DNA from: Lachnospiraceae bacterium
GTDB taxonomy: Bacteria; Bacillota; Clostridia; Lachnospirales; Lachnospiraceae
Direction: 5' to 3'
Assembly (NCBI GenBank): GCA_024403455.1
Contig: JAKSRR010000019.1
Coordinates: 1 to 58,482, forward strand
DNA: 58,482 nucleotides
Shown in pieces: positions 35,475 through 42,808 of this stretch (the first letter of the stretch is position 1; each line of letters starts with the position of its first letter). The notes below the pieces were generated by a model that was not told where the DNA came from, did not search any database, and saw only the letters and a program-made list of their open reading frames with translations. The position numbers and the translations under genes were made by a program.

Positions 35475-35678
35475 AATTTTATCTTTCGTCCTTTCTATAG
35501 TACCCGGACAGATTGTCTTGTTTTTTCTTCCACTCACAAGGGTTAATTATAGCATTTTTGGTCTACATAATCTATATGAAAGCCTTGTACACCCTTGCTA
35601 TAAAAGCATTTTACTATATATAGTAGGTGTCCATAATTTGTATTTTATGGCCTGTTTCACGACATTTTTACCATATAA

Positions 35679-35694
35679 TGTTTCACGTGAAACA
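35679..35694. promoter_or_regulatory. parS site 1 (perfect)
   Basis: TGTTTCACGTGAAACA, the exact 16-bp palindromic parS consensus bound by ParB. It lies about 200 bp upstream of parA. A degenerate half site (TGTTTCACG) lies 26 bp to its left at 35653-35661. Confidence 0.97.
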
Positions 35695-35737
35695 TTTTTT
35701 ACTAAATATAGGGTGTACTTGTTAACATAATAAATTA

Positions 35738-35753
35738 TGTTTCACGTGAAACA
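35738..35753. promoter_or_regulatory. parS site 2 (perfect)
   Basis: A second exact TGTTTCACGTGAAACA, centred 59 bp from the first. Together they mark a ParB loading region about 7.5 kb from the dnaA start. Confidence 0.97.
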
Positions 35754-35858
35754 ATTTGACTAAATGAAGGTGTTTCTTCTATATATAGATGTACTAAAGT
35801 TTTTCTCTCATTTTAAAACCAGAAATCTAATATTTTTTACAGCTATAGAAATAAAATA

Positions 35859-35891
35859 GCCAGCATAAACCATTTATCATTTTATGCTGGC
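35859..35891 (-). terminator. Terminator-like hairpin after the transposase-nuclease remnant
   Basis: GCCAGCATAAA and TTTATGCTGGC form an 11-bp perfect stem with an 11-nt loop. On the minus strand it is followed by TATTTTATTTC, a T-rich tail. It lies about 85 nt beyond the remnant's stop. Confidence 0.6.
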
Positions 35892-35975
35892 CTTGATTTA
35901 CAAGTGTACAAATGCACACTTCATCATCTATTAAAGTATCTTTCCCAGGTATCTATATCATTCAACCTTTTGCTA

Positions 35976-36242
35976 CTATAACTGCTTTTTCAGTTTTTCA
36001 AGTTCCTCAGCCGAACACTCCAAAACATCCATGATTAGTTCCTCTGAGAACTCATGCTTTAGCATGTTACGAAGTGTTGTTAATCGGGACTTCTGTTCTC
36101 CCTGCTCAAGGCCTTCTGCTACACCCTCTGCACGCAAACCTTCTAAAGCCTTACACATATTCACATCCTCCTTTTCTTCTCTTGGGAATCTGTAACTGGT
36201 AAACAGTTCTACTACTCTGATGACATCCTCCGATGCATACTT
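35976..36242 (-). pseudogene. C-terminal remnant of a Rpn/PDDEXK-family transposase-nuclease
   Basis: The frame from 36242 to the stop at 35976 encodes about 88 residues like the C-terminus of Rpn-family recombination-promoting nucleases: ASEDVIRVVELFTSYRFP, MCKALEGLRAEGVAEGLEQGEQ, then the Leu-rich tail. No ATG begins the homologous stretch; only a GTG at 36164 and the internal ATG could start a 60-residue fragment. The frame is cut off upstream by the stop codon of the neighbouring membrane-nuclease gene, so the nuclease domain (about 200 residues) is missing. It is a decayed mobile gene and marks insertion or deletion activity between parA and the origin. Confidence 0.7.
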
Positions 36243-37193
36243 TTATACATTCATCCATTGGTATGCAAAATAAATAACTGTAATTATTATAACTATTGTA
36301 AATATTCCACCAATTATTTTTGCTATATTATCTTGTTTTTTCTTTTTATTAGCCTTTTTGATAACCTTTCGAATAGTCTCCATAGCTTCTTTTTCTTTTT
36401 TTTCAAATTCTGCATTTAATTCCTCATTATCATATCCAATTACCTCATGTTCTATTGTCTCAATTACTCGTTTATTTATTTCATCAACTTTCTTTATATA
36501 AATTACATTCTTTCTAGGATTATATATTCCAATTTTATCTATATCTACAAACTCATCTTTCTTTGACCTTTTCCCCATCAAATAATACATTAATATTTGC
36601 AATGTATGATCTTTTGTTAGATTACCTTTTACAACTTTAAAATCCCATAATGTATCTTTTGTTAAAAAATCGCCATCACCTGCAGAAACTACACTTGTAT
36701 ATCCACCTTCAAATGTAAATCCATCTTTGGTTATAGGTCCATATTGTTTAATAAATTCAATACTTCTTCTCACCATTATTCTTATGTTATCTATCGTTTC
36801 ATCATTCGGTATTATTCCCACAACTGGTTTATATGCTTTCGGACCAACTCTATATATACAGTCATATCCAACTAACTTACATGCAGAATCTATAGATCTT
36901 TCATCTAACCCAGTAATATTATCTGCAAAGAATCTCGCCTGTTTTTCAAATCCCCCTAACTTTGCACCTAATAAAGATATTTGAAATGCTTCATCCACTG
37001 TTGCTCCATTCATATACCTTGTTAGATAGTCTACTGCCATACCTACTAAACCACCTATTATATTTTCTTGCTCTATTTCATGTAATTCTTCCTCTATAGG
37101 TAATTCTATTTTTTCAAACTCCTTAACAGGTAAAAACCCACCTCTAGGTTGCATTTGTGTTATCTCTTTTATTCTTCCGGTAACCGTTGCCAT
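36243..37193 (-). CDS. Putative membrane-anchored PD-(D/E)XK nuclease
   Basis: 316 residues, not recognised as a named family. The middle carries the RecB/Cas4-like nuclease pattern: GDGD (D175), then WDFK (D184, K186), then QxxxY in QILMYYLMG (Q199, Y203), in the right order and spacing for a PD-(D/E)XK core. A Lys/Glu-rich helical stretch follows (about 255-288), then one C-terminal membrane helix (about 293-311), so the nuclease domain should be cytosolic and tail-anchored. The gene is noticeably AT-rich against its neighbours and lies between a transposase remnant and small orphan genes, consistent with horizontal acquisition. AAGGAG precedes the ATG. Defence or mobile-element function is a guess. 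Confidence 0.6.
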   Translation of the reverse strand: MATVTGRIKEITQMQPRGGFLPVKEFEKIELPIEEELHEIEQENIIGGLVGMAVDYLTRYMNGATVDEAFQISLLGAKLGGFEKQARFFADNITGLDERSIDSACKLVGYDCIYRVGPKAYKPVVGIIPNDETIDNIRIMVRRSIEFIKQYGPITKDGFTFEGGYTSVVSAGDGDFLTKDTLWDFKVVKGNLTKDHTLQILMYYLMGKRSKKDEFVDIDKIGIYNPRKNVIYIKKVDEINKRVIETIEHEVIGYDNEELNAEFEKKEKEAMETIRKVIKKANKKKKQDNIAKIIGGIFTIVIIITVIYFAYQWMNV

Positions 37194-37273
37194 ATCAAAT
37201 CTCCTTCATTATCAAAATTCTAACTTAATATTTTTCAAAAAATTCTGTTACTTTTAAGAACAAACAATTCACA

Positions 37274-37486
37274 CTACCCTTTAGAAATCTTTTTTAGATA
37301 CTGATCCTTTAACGTATTCTTTTCTTCTAGCATATCTATTTTCTTTTGTAACGCCATGATATAATCCTTGGTTACTTTCACTCCACCTCTTACAGCAAGA
37401 TCCTCATGATTTTCCATTTCTGATAACCAGTCTTCTACAGAACGAGCACGTAGATCATGAAAAGTGGTATCCTCTTTATACATCAT
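37274..37486 (-). CDS. Small protein of unknown function
   Basis: 70 residues, hydrophilic, with a coiled-coil-like C-terminus (YIMALQKKIDMLEEKNTLKDQYLKKISKG). Its ATG overlaps the stop of the DUF1292-like gene by 4 nt (ATGA-type junction), and GGGGAG lies inside that gene's end, so the two are translationally coupled. No family recognised. The pair looks like a small regulatory or adaptor module. Confidence 0.6.
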   Translation of the reverse strand: MMYKEDTTFHDLRARSVEDWLSEMENHEDLAVRGGVKVTKDYIMALQKKIDMLEEKNTLKDQYLKKISKG

Positions 37487-37734
37487 ACGTCCATCTCCCC
37501 ATAAGCCTTCACAACCTTCTCATAATCCACATGATTACTAATCTTCTCTACCTGAAATTCATCCCCATCTTTCACTTTGTAAATATACACACCATCGTTG
37601 CAAATGGTATCACCTTCTACACGAGCAGCTGCCACGTAATTCTTATTATCAACAACAAACTCATCTACAACGGCCAGTTCCACTTCTTTTCCCTCTGTCG
37701 TTGTAATCATAAATGTAACAAATTCTTTTTCCAT
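37483..37734 (-). CDS. DUF1292-like small protein
   Basis: 83 residues resembling the DUF1292 family: FVTFMITTTEGKEVELAVVDEFVVDNKNYVAAARV near the start and DGVYIYKVKDGDEFQVEKI in the middle. It is acidic and soluble. AAGGAG lies 7 nt before the ATG. It is coupled to the 70-residue gene downstream by a 4-nt overlap. Function unknown. Confidence 0.75.
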   Translation of the reverse strand: MEKEFVTFMITTTEGKEVELAVVDEFVVDNKNYVAAARVEGDTICNDGVYIYKVKDGDEFQVEKISNHVDYEKVVKAYGEMDV

Positions 37735-37812
37735 CTTTTTTCTCCTTTTATAATCTTCTTCACCTTCTCACACCAGGATAAACAATCTTATAAATATCAT
37801 AACTTTTGTCAC

Positions 37813-38466
37813 TTATTCTATAATCGTTAATGTATCTTCCTGTACTCTGCAGGGAAGATACAATATCTCCACACCATTTTGTACAGCCTTTTCCATTGCC
37901 ACTCCAAATTCTTTCTGCATGGAAACATTAGGAAGAACTTTGGTAATACCCTCCATCTGAATAACAAAAGCTAATATACTATGATATCCTTCTTTCTTTG
38001 CTTTTATTAATTCATAAATATGCTTCACACCTCGTTCTGTGGGTGCATCAGGAAAATACCCTATCCCTTCTCTTTCTAAAGTACATCCTTTTACTTCCAT
38101 CAGAAATTTTTCATTTCCTTTTTCCATGTAAAAATCAATACGTGAATTACCATAGGTATATTCTGGAAGAACCAGGTCATAATCCTGATTACTAAGCCAT
38201 TCTTTAACTACTTTATTTGGTGCCTGACTATCCATATTAATCAGTCCAAAATTTTCTTTATACACAGCAATAAGATCATATTTTGTTTTACGAAGAGGAT
38301 TCTCTGAAATTTCTAAAATAACCGCTACACCAGGTAGTAATAGTTCTTTACATCTGCCTGTATTTTTAACATGAACCGTTTCTAAAACATCTTCCACCAA
38401 AACATGAGCAATAAAACGATTCGGTCTGTCTACAAAAATTCCTTTTACAATCTTGTTGTATTTCAT
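37813..38466 (-). CDS. sfsA: DNA/RNA nuclease SfsA
   Basis: 217-residue SfsA. The N-terminal OB-like part contains GIFVDRPNRFIAHVLVEDVLETVHVKNTGRCKELL, and the PD-(D/E)XK core has RIDFYMEKGNEKFLMEVKGCTLEREGIGYFPDAPTERGVKHI. SfsA proteins bind DNA and have nuclease activity; older reports link them to sugar-fermentation regulation. I start at the ATG of MKYNKIVKG with AGGT nearby; the frame extends 14 codons further without a ribosome site. An inverted repeat and TATAAT lie upstream. Confidence 0.93.
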   Translation of the reverse strand: MKYNKIVKGIFVDRPNRFIAHVLVEDVLETVHVKNTGRCKELLLPGVAVILEISENPLRKTKYDLIAVYKENFGLINMDSQAPNKVVKEWLSNQDYDLVLPEYTYGNSRIDFYMEKGNEKFLMEVKGCTLEREGIGYFPDAPTERGVKHIYELIKAKKEGYHSILAFVIQMEGITKVLPNVSMQKEFGVAMEKAVQNGVEILYLPCRVQEDTLTIIE

Positions 38467-38499
38467 AAAATAATACCTATCTGTATTTACTCTATATAA

Positions 38500-38544
38500 A
38501 TTATACAATGATATAATTAAACAAATAGAACATATGTTTGTTTA
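38500..38544 (-). promoter_or_regulatory. Putative sfsA promoter with palindromic operator
   Basis: On the minus strand a TATAAT (38500-38505) lies about 34 nt before the sfsA ATG. Just upstream, TAAACAAA and TTTGTTTA (38518-38525, 38537-38544) form an 8-bp perfect inverted repeat with an 11-nt spacer, overlapping the expected -35. This is the layout of a repressor site; no cognate regulator is visible. Confidence 0.4.
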
Positions 38545-38575
38545 TAGATATATACTTTTTTATAGTATGATGCCA

Positions 38576-38701
38576 GGGTCAAAAGGTAGATACACGAGAT
38601 TTCGACCTGCTGCGCACTCTCGAAATTTCTAAAATATTCGAAATCCGCTCATTTTCAGACTCTTATGAGCAAGCTCATCGAGTCTTCAAGGCTTTTGACC
38701 C
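38576..38701. repeat. Intergenic palindromic element, copy 2 of the shared-head pair
   Basis: Bounded by GGGTCAAAAG (38576-38585) and its complement CTTTTGACCC (38692-38701). Positions 38581-38603 repeat the 23-nt head found at 25315. The interior has AGACTC-tt-ATGAGC-aa-GCTCAT-c-GAGTCT (about 38657-38684), a 12-bp nearly continuous stem, and shorter AAATTTCG-type repeats. The bodies of the two copies differ although the heads match. No gene overlaps it. Confidence 0.6.
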
Positions 38702-38709
38702 TTGTATCT

Positions 38710-39120
38710 TTAAATAATAATCCCTTCCAAATGATCACATTCATGCTGCACAATTTGTGCAATGTAATCTTTAAAAACCTGCTTGGTCTGCCGGAAATGT
38801 TCATCCTGATAAGATACTTCTATTTCTTTATATCTGGTTGTTTTTCTTACCCCTGTTAGTGACAAACATCCCTCTTCTGTATCATAGGGCATCTTCTTTT
38901 TTGTGATTACAGGATTCACCATAATCATGTTTACAAATCCCATATTTACAATAATAATTCTCTTTTTGTATCCAATCATATTAGCAGCCATGCCGACACA
39001 ACGTTCACGATTTGCCACCAGAGTATCTTTTAAATCAATGATAATCTGCTTATCTTCCACATTAGCTTCTAAAGATTTTTGACCGAGAAAAAATATATCC
39101 TTTACAATCTCTTTAACCAT
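38710..39120 (-). CDS. def: Peptide deformylase-like protein
   Basis: 136-residue deformylase family protein. Two of three metal-site motifs are canonical: EGCLSL (Cys ligand) and QHECDHLEG (two His ligands and catalytic Glu). Motif 1, normally GxGLAAxQ, reads VGMAANMIG, so the Gln that helps position the substrate is Met. This short type is common in clostridia alongside a classic Def; activity on formyl-Met peptides cannot be judged from sequence. I start at the ATG of MVKEIVKD; a TTG four codons upstream is the other option. No ribosome site is evident. Confidence 0.8.
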   Translation of the reverse strand: MVKEIVKDIFFLGQKSLEANVEDKQIIIDLKDTLVANRERCVGMAANMIGYKKRIIIVNMGFVNMIMVNPVITKKKMPYDTEEGCLSLTGVRKTTRYKEIEVSYQDEHFRQTKQVFKDYIAQIVQHECDHLEGIII

Positions 39121-39193
39121 ATATAAACCCAACTTAAAATAAATATTTTTAATAAAGAAAAATTTATCAAATTCAAGATTCTAAAAATAGCAC

Positions 39194-39595
39194 TTACTTT
39201 TCACTAATAATTTCTACTAAAATTCCATCAGGATCACTGATAAAAAAATAATCCCGACCAAGTCTACCTGTCTTTATTTCAGGTCTATCAGAAATCAATT
39301 CATTTTGCAGTAAATACGCAATTGCCTCTTCTAAATCATTTACATGTAAAGCAAAATGTTTGGTTCCCATTACCTTTAAATCTGTAGCAATCTCTTTTGC
39401 ACTTTGAGGAAGTTCTTCTTTATCTTGGTAACAAAATAGTTCAAGCCAAGTGCCTTCCTTTAATAACATTACAATAGATAAACTGCCATCTTCTGCCACC
39501 CATTTTTTATCAAGTATAAAACCAAGCTTTTCATAAAATGCTACACTTGTTTCCATATCAGAAACACTAAGAGCTGTATGATCAATATGAAACAT
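39194..39595 (-). CDS. VOC-superfamily (glyoxalase-like) protein
   Basis: 133-residue vicinal-oxygen-chelate protein: FHIDHTALSVSDMETSVAFYEKLGF, KHFALHVNDLEEAIAYLL and DPDGILVEIISEK. The paired beta-alpha-beta halves and His/Glu metal ligands are in place (HIDH, KHFALHV, ILVEI). Could be a lactoylglutathione-lyase-like or methylmalonyl-CoA-epimerase-like enzyme; the substrate is unknown. GGAGG lies 9 nt before the chosen ATG; upstream in-frame Met codons fall inside the jag terminator. Monocistronic by context. Confidence 0.85.
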   Translation of the reverse strand: MFHIDHTALSVSDMETSVAFYEKLGFILDKKWVAEDGSLSIVMLLKEGTWLELFCYQDKEELPQSAKEIATDLKVMGTKHFALHVNDLEEAIAYLLQNELISDRPEIKTGRLGRDYFFISDPDGILVEIISEK

Positions 39596-39609
39596 AAAAT
39601 AAAACCTCC

Positions 39610-39637
39610 AAAAAAACAGGCACATTTCTGTGCCTGT
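39610..39637 (-). terminator. Intrinsic terminator of the rpmH-jag operon
   Basis: On the minus strand ACAGGCACA and TGTGCCTGT form a 9-bp perfect stem with a 4-nt loop, followed by TTTTTTT. It begins 20 nt past the jag stop, and the VOC gene's ribosome site begins right after the T-run. Confidence 0.9.
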
Positions 39638-39656
39638 CAAAAGAATACTTTTAATA

Positions 39657-40493
39657 TTATTTCTTTAATGTAATAACAACCTTTCTGTAAGGTTCTTCAC
39701 CTTCAGAATGGGTAGTAACGTAATTATCATTCTGCAGGGCAGAGTGAATAATACGTCTTTCATAAGGATTCATAGGCTCAAGTACAACACTTCTTCTGGT
39801 ACTTTTAACTTTGTACGCCTGGTTCTTTGCAAGGTTCTCTAAGGTATCTTTACGACGCTTACGATAGTTCTCTGTATCAACCTTTACGCGAATATATTCA
39901 TGCGTTCCCTTATTTACAACAAGACTAACAAGATACTGCAGAGAATCTAATGTCTGTCCACGACGACCAATGAGAACACCCATGTCATCGCCAGCAAGAT
40001 CAATAGATAAAGTATTATCTAATCTTGCAAATTCAGAAGTAACTTCCACTTCCATCTGCATAGATGCAAATACATCCTTTAAGAACTTATCAGCAGCAGC
40101 CTTTACTTCTTCAATTTCTTCATCAGTAAGTACTTTACCACCACGTCCAGTTTCCTTAGGTGCAGTCGCTTCCGTTACTTTAGCATCAATTGCTTCCTTC
40201 TTTGCTTCAAAAGCTTTTTCATCAACTACTTCATTCTTTGCTTCCATAGCAATTTTTTCAGCTTCTAAAGCAGCCTTCTGGCTGATTGCTTCTTCTTCTA
40301 CAGCAGCAACCATTTCTTCTTCACTTTTTACTCTTGCTTTGATGATGGCAGGCTTAGCACCAATACCAATGAATCCGGTAGAACCTTCTGTAACTACTTC
40401 ATATACTAATCTGTCAGAAGGAACACCTAAAGTGGTGCAGGCTTCCGTAATACAATCGCTAACTGTTTTAGCGGAAAATTCCTGAAATTCCAT
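39657..40493 (-). CDS. khpB: Jag/KhpB RNA-binding protein
   Basis: 278 residues. Jag N-terminal domain (1-52), an Ala/Glu/Lys-rich helical linker (about 60-140), a KH domain (about 145-205; VLIGRRGQTLDSLQYLVSLV) and a C-terminal R3H domain (about 215-278; LEPMNPYERRIIHSALQNDNYVTTHSEGEEPYRKVVI). KhpB binds RNA and influences cell elongation in other Firmicutes. It is coupled to yidC by a 12-nt gap. AAGGAG lies 7 nt before the ATG. It is the last gene of the rpmH-rnpA-yidD-yidC-jag operon, and the usual next gene (mnmE) is not here. Confidence 0.95.
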   Translation of the reverse strand: MEFQEFSAKTVSDCITEACTTLGVPSDRLVYEVVTEGSTGFIGIGAKPAIIKARVKSEEEMVAAVEEEAISQKAALEAEKIAMEAKNEVVDEKAFEAKKEAIDAKVTEATAPKETGRGGKVLTDEEIEEVKAAADKFLKDVFASMQMEVEVTSEFARLDNTLSIDLAGDDMGVLIGRRGQTLDSLQYLVSLVVNKGTHEYIRVKVDTENYRKRRKDTLENLAKNQAYKVKSTRRSVVLEPMNPYERRIIHSALQNDNYVTTHSEGEEPYRKVVITLKK

Positions 40494-40505
40494 ATTTCAA
40501 CTCCT

Positions 40506-41918
40506 TTATACTTCTTTGCTATCTTTCTTTGCAGAATCAGTATTGGACTCTGCAACTTCCTTAAAATCATCTACCTTCTCTTCTTTTACAGATTCTTCCT
40601 TACGGAAAGCATAAGAGCCTTTTTCATTATACTGTTTAACCATCATTGCTTTTGAAGCAAGAGAACCAGGCTTTGCAGTAGAACTCTTCTTATAATAATC
40701 TGTAGATTCAGAAATCTTTGCTTTATTTGCTAAAGAATTGGTATTCTTTCTCTGAACATTTTTGGTATTCATAGTAGCAGCCTGAGTAATCTGCATAGGA
40801 GAAAGACCCTTCTTAGCACGCTTTGCATTTTCCTTTTCAATATTCTTCTTAACCATTTCGTCAATATCAATCTTATCAAGACGCTTATTAACAATAATCT
40901 GGATAATAGAACGAACAACTGCACCGGCTACCCAGTAAAGTCCCATACCAGCAGGAAGAGTAACACAGAAAATGATAGACATGATAGGCATAATACTGTT
41001 CATAACCTTCATGGACTGACCCATGGAGTTCATACCATCACTATCACTCTTAGGCTGCTGTGGCATTAATTTTGTATTAATCCACTGGGTAAGACCTGCT
41101 AATAAAGGAATCAAAATAGCAAGAATAATAACCCATACGTGTCTCTCATCAGAAGGCATACCAAATTGCTCAGCAATAATATTCTTAGGAGAACTACTGA
41201 TGTTTAATCCAAGGAAATTATTAAACTTGTCTAATTTTTCAGAAGCATCTGCAACTGTACTAGCAAGATCAGGATACTGCGCAGATACATTTAAAAGCTC
41301 AGCTGTTGAACTTCTGTTTAATACATCAATATAGGTATTAGTAGTATAGTTAACAATCTGAGGATTGGTGCTGGTAACATCAAAAAGTGCATTACCAAAC
41401 TGTTTTGTGTAATACATTGCACCAGATAAATTAGCAGGATCCTTGATAAAATCTACACTGTTTGCGTGTCCTAAAAGACCATTTGCAATAGGAATAAATA
41501 CTTCCTTAATTTTTGCAACATAGGCAGGCATAGAATAGATTACACGATATAGTGCAAATAAAATCGGCATCTGAATTAATAACTGAATACAACTACCAGA
41601 AGGATTTACACCATACTTTTTATATACCATCTTATTCTCCATCTGCATACGCATAATGGAATCCTGATCTGTTTTGCCCTGATACTTCTCTCTAATAAAC
41701 TGAAGTTCAGGAGCCATCTTGGCATTTAATTTTGAAAACTTCTGCTGCTTTGCTGTAAGAGGAATCATAAGTCCATATACAACAATGGTAAATAAAATAA
41801 TTGCAAGACCGATATTGGGAATACCAATAAAATTCAGAAATGCAAAAATCTTATCCATGATAAAACCAAGGATAGCGGCAAAAGGTTTTAAAAAACCGCC
41901 TACTTTCGTTAAAAGCAT
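40506..41918 (-). CDS. yidC: Membrane protein insertase YidC
   Basis: 470-residue insertase, longer than the usual ~260 of monoderm YidC. The N-terminal helix block contains PNIGLAIILFTIVVYGLMIPLTAKQQKFSKLNAKMAPELQFIREKY, the charged hairpin with MQMENKMVYKKYGVNP, and the substrate-groove helices around LIQMPILFALYRVIY. An insert of about 100 residues precedes the last helix pair (VILAILIPLLAGLTQWI, PIMSIIFCVTLPAGMGLYWVAGAVVRSI). The C-terminal ~100 residues are a basic cytosolic tail that can bind ribosomes. No lipoprotein signal is visible. It lies between yidD and jag. Confidence 0.96.
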   Translation of the reverse strand: MLLTKVGGFLKPFAAILGFIMDKIFAFLNFIGIPNIGLAIILFTIVVYGLMIPLTAKQQKFSKLNAKMAPELQFIREKYQGKTDQDSIMRMQMENKMVYKKYGVNPSGSCIQLLIQMPILFALYRVIYSMPAYVAKIKEVFIPIANGLLGHANSVDFIKDPANLSGAMYYTKQFGNALFDVTSTNPQIVNYTTNTYIDVLNRSSTAELLNVSAQYPDLASTVADASEKLDKFNNFLGLNISSSPKNIIAEQFGMPSDERHVWVIILAILIPLLAGLTQWINTKLMPQQPKSDSDGMNSMGQSMKVMNSIMPIMSIIFCVTLPAGMGLYWVAGAVVRSIIQIIVNKRLDKIDIDEMVKKNIEKENAKRAKKGLSPMQITQAATMNTKNVQRKNTNSLANKAKISESTDYYKKSSTAKPGSLASKAMMVKQYNEKGSYAFRKEESVKEEKVDDFKEVAESNTDSAKKDSKEV

Positions 41919-41935
41919 AAAACCTCTTTTCTGAC

Positions 41936-42184
41936 TTATGATTTCACATCAAAATAGCGGCGTCTGATTTTCTTTTCAGGCACCGGATCATATCCACCAT
42001 GAGAAAAAGGATTGCATCTTAAAATACGATAAAATGCAAGAAACGATCCTTTGAATGCGCCATGTGTTTTCACAGCATCTAATCCATACTGGGAACAGCA
42101 AGGATAGTAAGGACATTTCGTTCTCTTCATAGGAGATAAATATTTTTGATAGAAATGTATAAGTCCGATAATAATCTTCTTCAT
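41936..42184 (-). CDS. yidD: Membrane insertion efficiency factor YidD
   Basis: 82-residue YidD with the family core IHFYQKYLSPMKRTKCPYYPCCSQYGLDAVKTHGAFKGSFLAFYRILRCNPFSHGGYDPVP, including the conserved Cys and the CNPF motif. It helps YidC-dependent insertion. The start is the ATG of MKKIIIG; a TTG six codons earlier also fits. Neither has a strong ribosome site, but the gene is 30 nt from rnpA and probably coupled. Confidence 0.95.
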   Translation of the reverse strand: MKKIIIGLIHFYQKYLSPMKRTKCPYYPCCSQYGLDAVKTHGAFKGSFLAFYRILRCNPFSHGGYDPVPEKKIRRRYFDVKS

Positions 42185-42214
42185 GTTCTTTTGCAGATAC
42201 AAATAATAAGGAAA

Positions 42215-42550
42215 TTATTTTATCTGCTTGTGTAATTTCATTAAATGTAAAAGGGCTTGTTCAATATCGCCAAACCTCGCGCGGTCGGCTCCCCTTCTTA
42301 CCACAACCACGATATCTAGACCACTACTAAATAATTCCTCATGAATGCGGTAGCTTTCTTTTACAAGTCTTTTTAAATGATGTCTTACGATAGAATTTCC
42401 AACTTTTTTACTAACAGAGATTCCAAGTCTGTTTTCGTCCGACTGGTTTTTCAGTACATACATAATAAGAAGCTTGTTCGCATAGGATTTGCCAGACTGA
42501 TATACATTTTGGAAACTACTATTCTTTTGTAAGGAAACTGTAAAATGCAA
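42215..42550 (-). CDS. rnpA: Ribonuclease P protein component
   Basis: 111-residue basic protein subunit of RNase P. It has the RNR-like motif in NRLGISVSKKVGNSIVRHHLKRLVKESYR and a C-terminal DIVVVVRRGADRARF. It assists the catalytic RNA in tRNA 5' maturation. Translation should start at TTG (42550), which follows AGGTGAG by 5 nt. It follows rpmH past a short hairpin. Confidence 0.94.
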   Translation of the reverse strand: MHFTVSLQKNSSFQNVYQSGKSYANKLLIMYVLKNQSDENRLGISVSKKVGNSIVRHHLKRLVKESYRIHEELFSSGLDIVVVVRRGADRARFGDIEQALLHLMKLHKQIK

Positions 42551-42580
42551 GATAACTCACCTAACTAACTGTAAACAATA

Positions 42581-42602
42581 AAAGGCCCTAAGCAGGGCCC
42601 TT
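42581..42602 (-). terminator. Attenuator-like hairpin between rpmH and rnpA
   Basis: On the minus strand AAGGGCCC and GGGCCTTT form an 8-bp stem (one G-U) with a 6-nt loop, then TTTTATTG. It starts 6 nt past the rpmH stop. A partial terminator here would let rpmH be made in excess over rnpA, a layout seen in other Firmicutes. Confidence 0.65.
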
Positions 42603-42607
42603 ATCTA

Positions 42608-42742
42608 TTAAGCGGATAATACTTTTCTTCCCTTTGCTCTTCTAGCCTGAAGAACTTTTCTTCCACCTGCTGTACTCATTCTGGAACGGAAACCGTGAAC
42701 CTTAGAACGCTGACGCTTTTTAGGCTGATATGTCATTTTCAT
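42608..42742 (-). CDS. rpmH: Ribosomal protein bL34
   Basis: 44-residue, highly basic large-subunit protein: [22 protein letters not shown] followed by the conserved [22 protein letters not shown] tail. Too short for the ORF threshold but unmistakable. AGGT lies 9 nt before the ATG and a strong promoter about 60 nt upstream. It leads the rpmH-rnpA-yidD-yidC-jag operon next to oriC. Confidence 0.97.
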   Translation of the reverse strand: MKMTYQPKKRQRSKVHGFRSRMSTAGGRKVLQARRAKGRKVLSA

Positions 42743-42808
42743 ACTTCTGGTACCTCACTTTCTCATAAATTTACCAGCAAACTTCTCATGCCGGAAAAAC
42801 CGAAATTC

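Larger units (their letters stand above)
35475..35975. other. 501-nt non-coding gap holding the parS pair
   Basis: No gene is seen between parA and the transposase-nuclease remnant. Contents: the untranslated region of parA, the two parS sites (35679-35694, 35738-35753), a half site (35653-35661), AT-rich DNA, and the terminator at 35859-35891. The short open frames across parS are not supported by ribosome sites. Confidence 0.7.

Noticed and set aside
39970-40485. 171-residue plus-strand ORF
   Set aside because: Low-complexity Ser/Ala antisense shadow of the Glu/Ala/Lys-rich jag linker.
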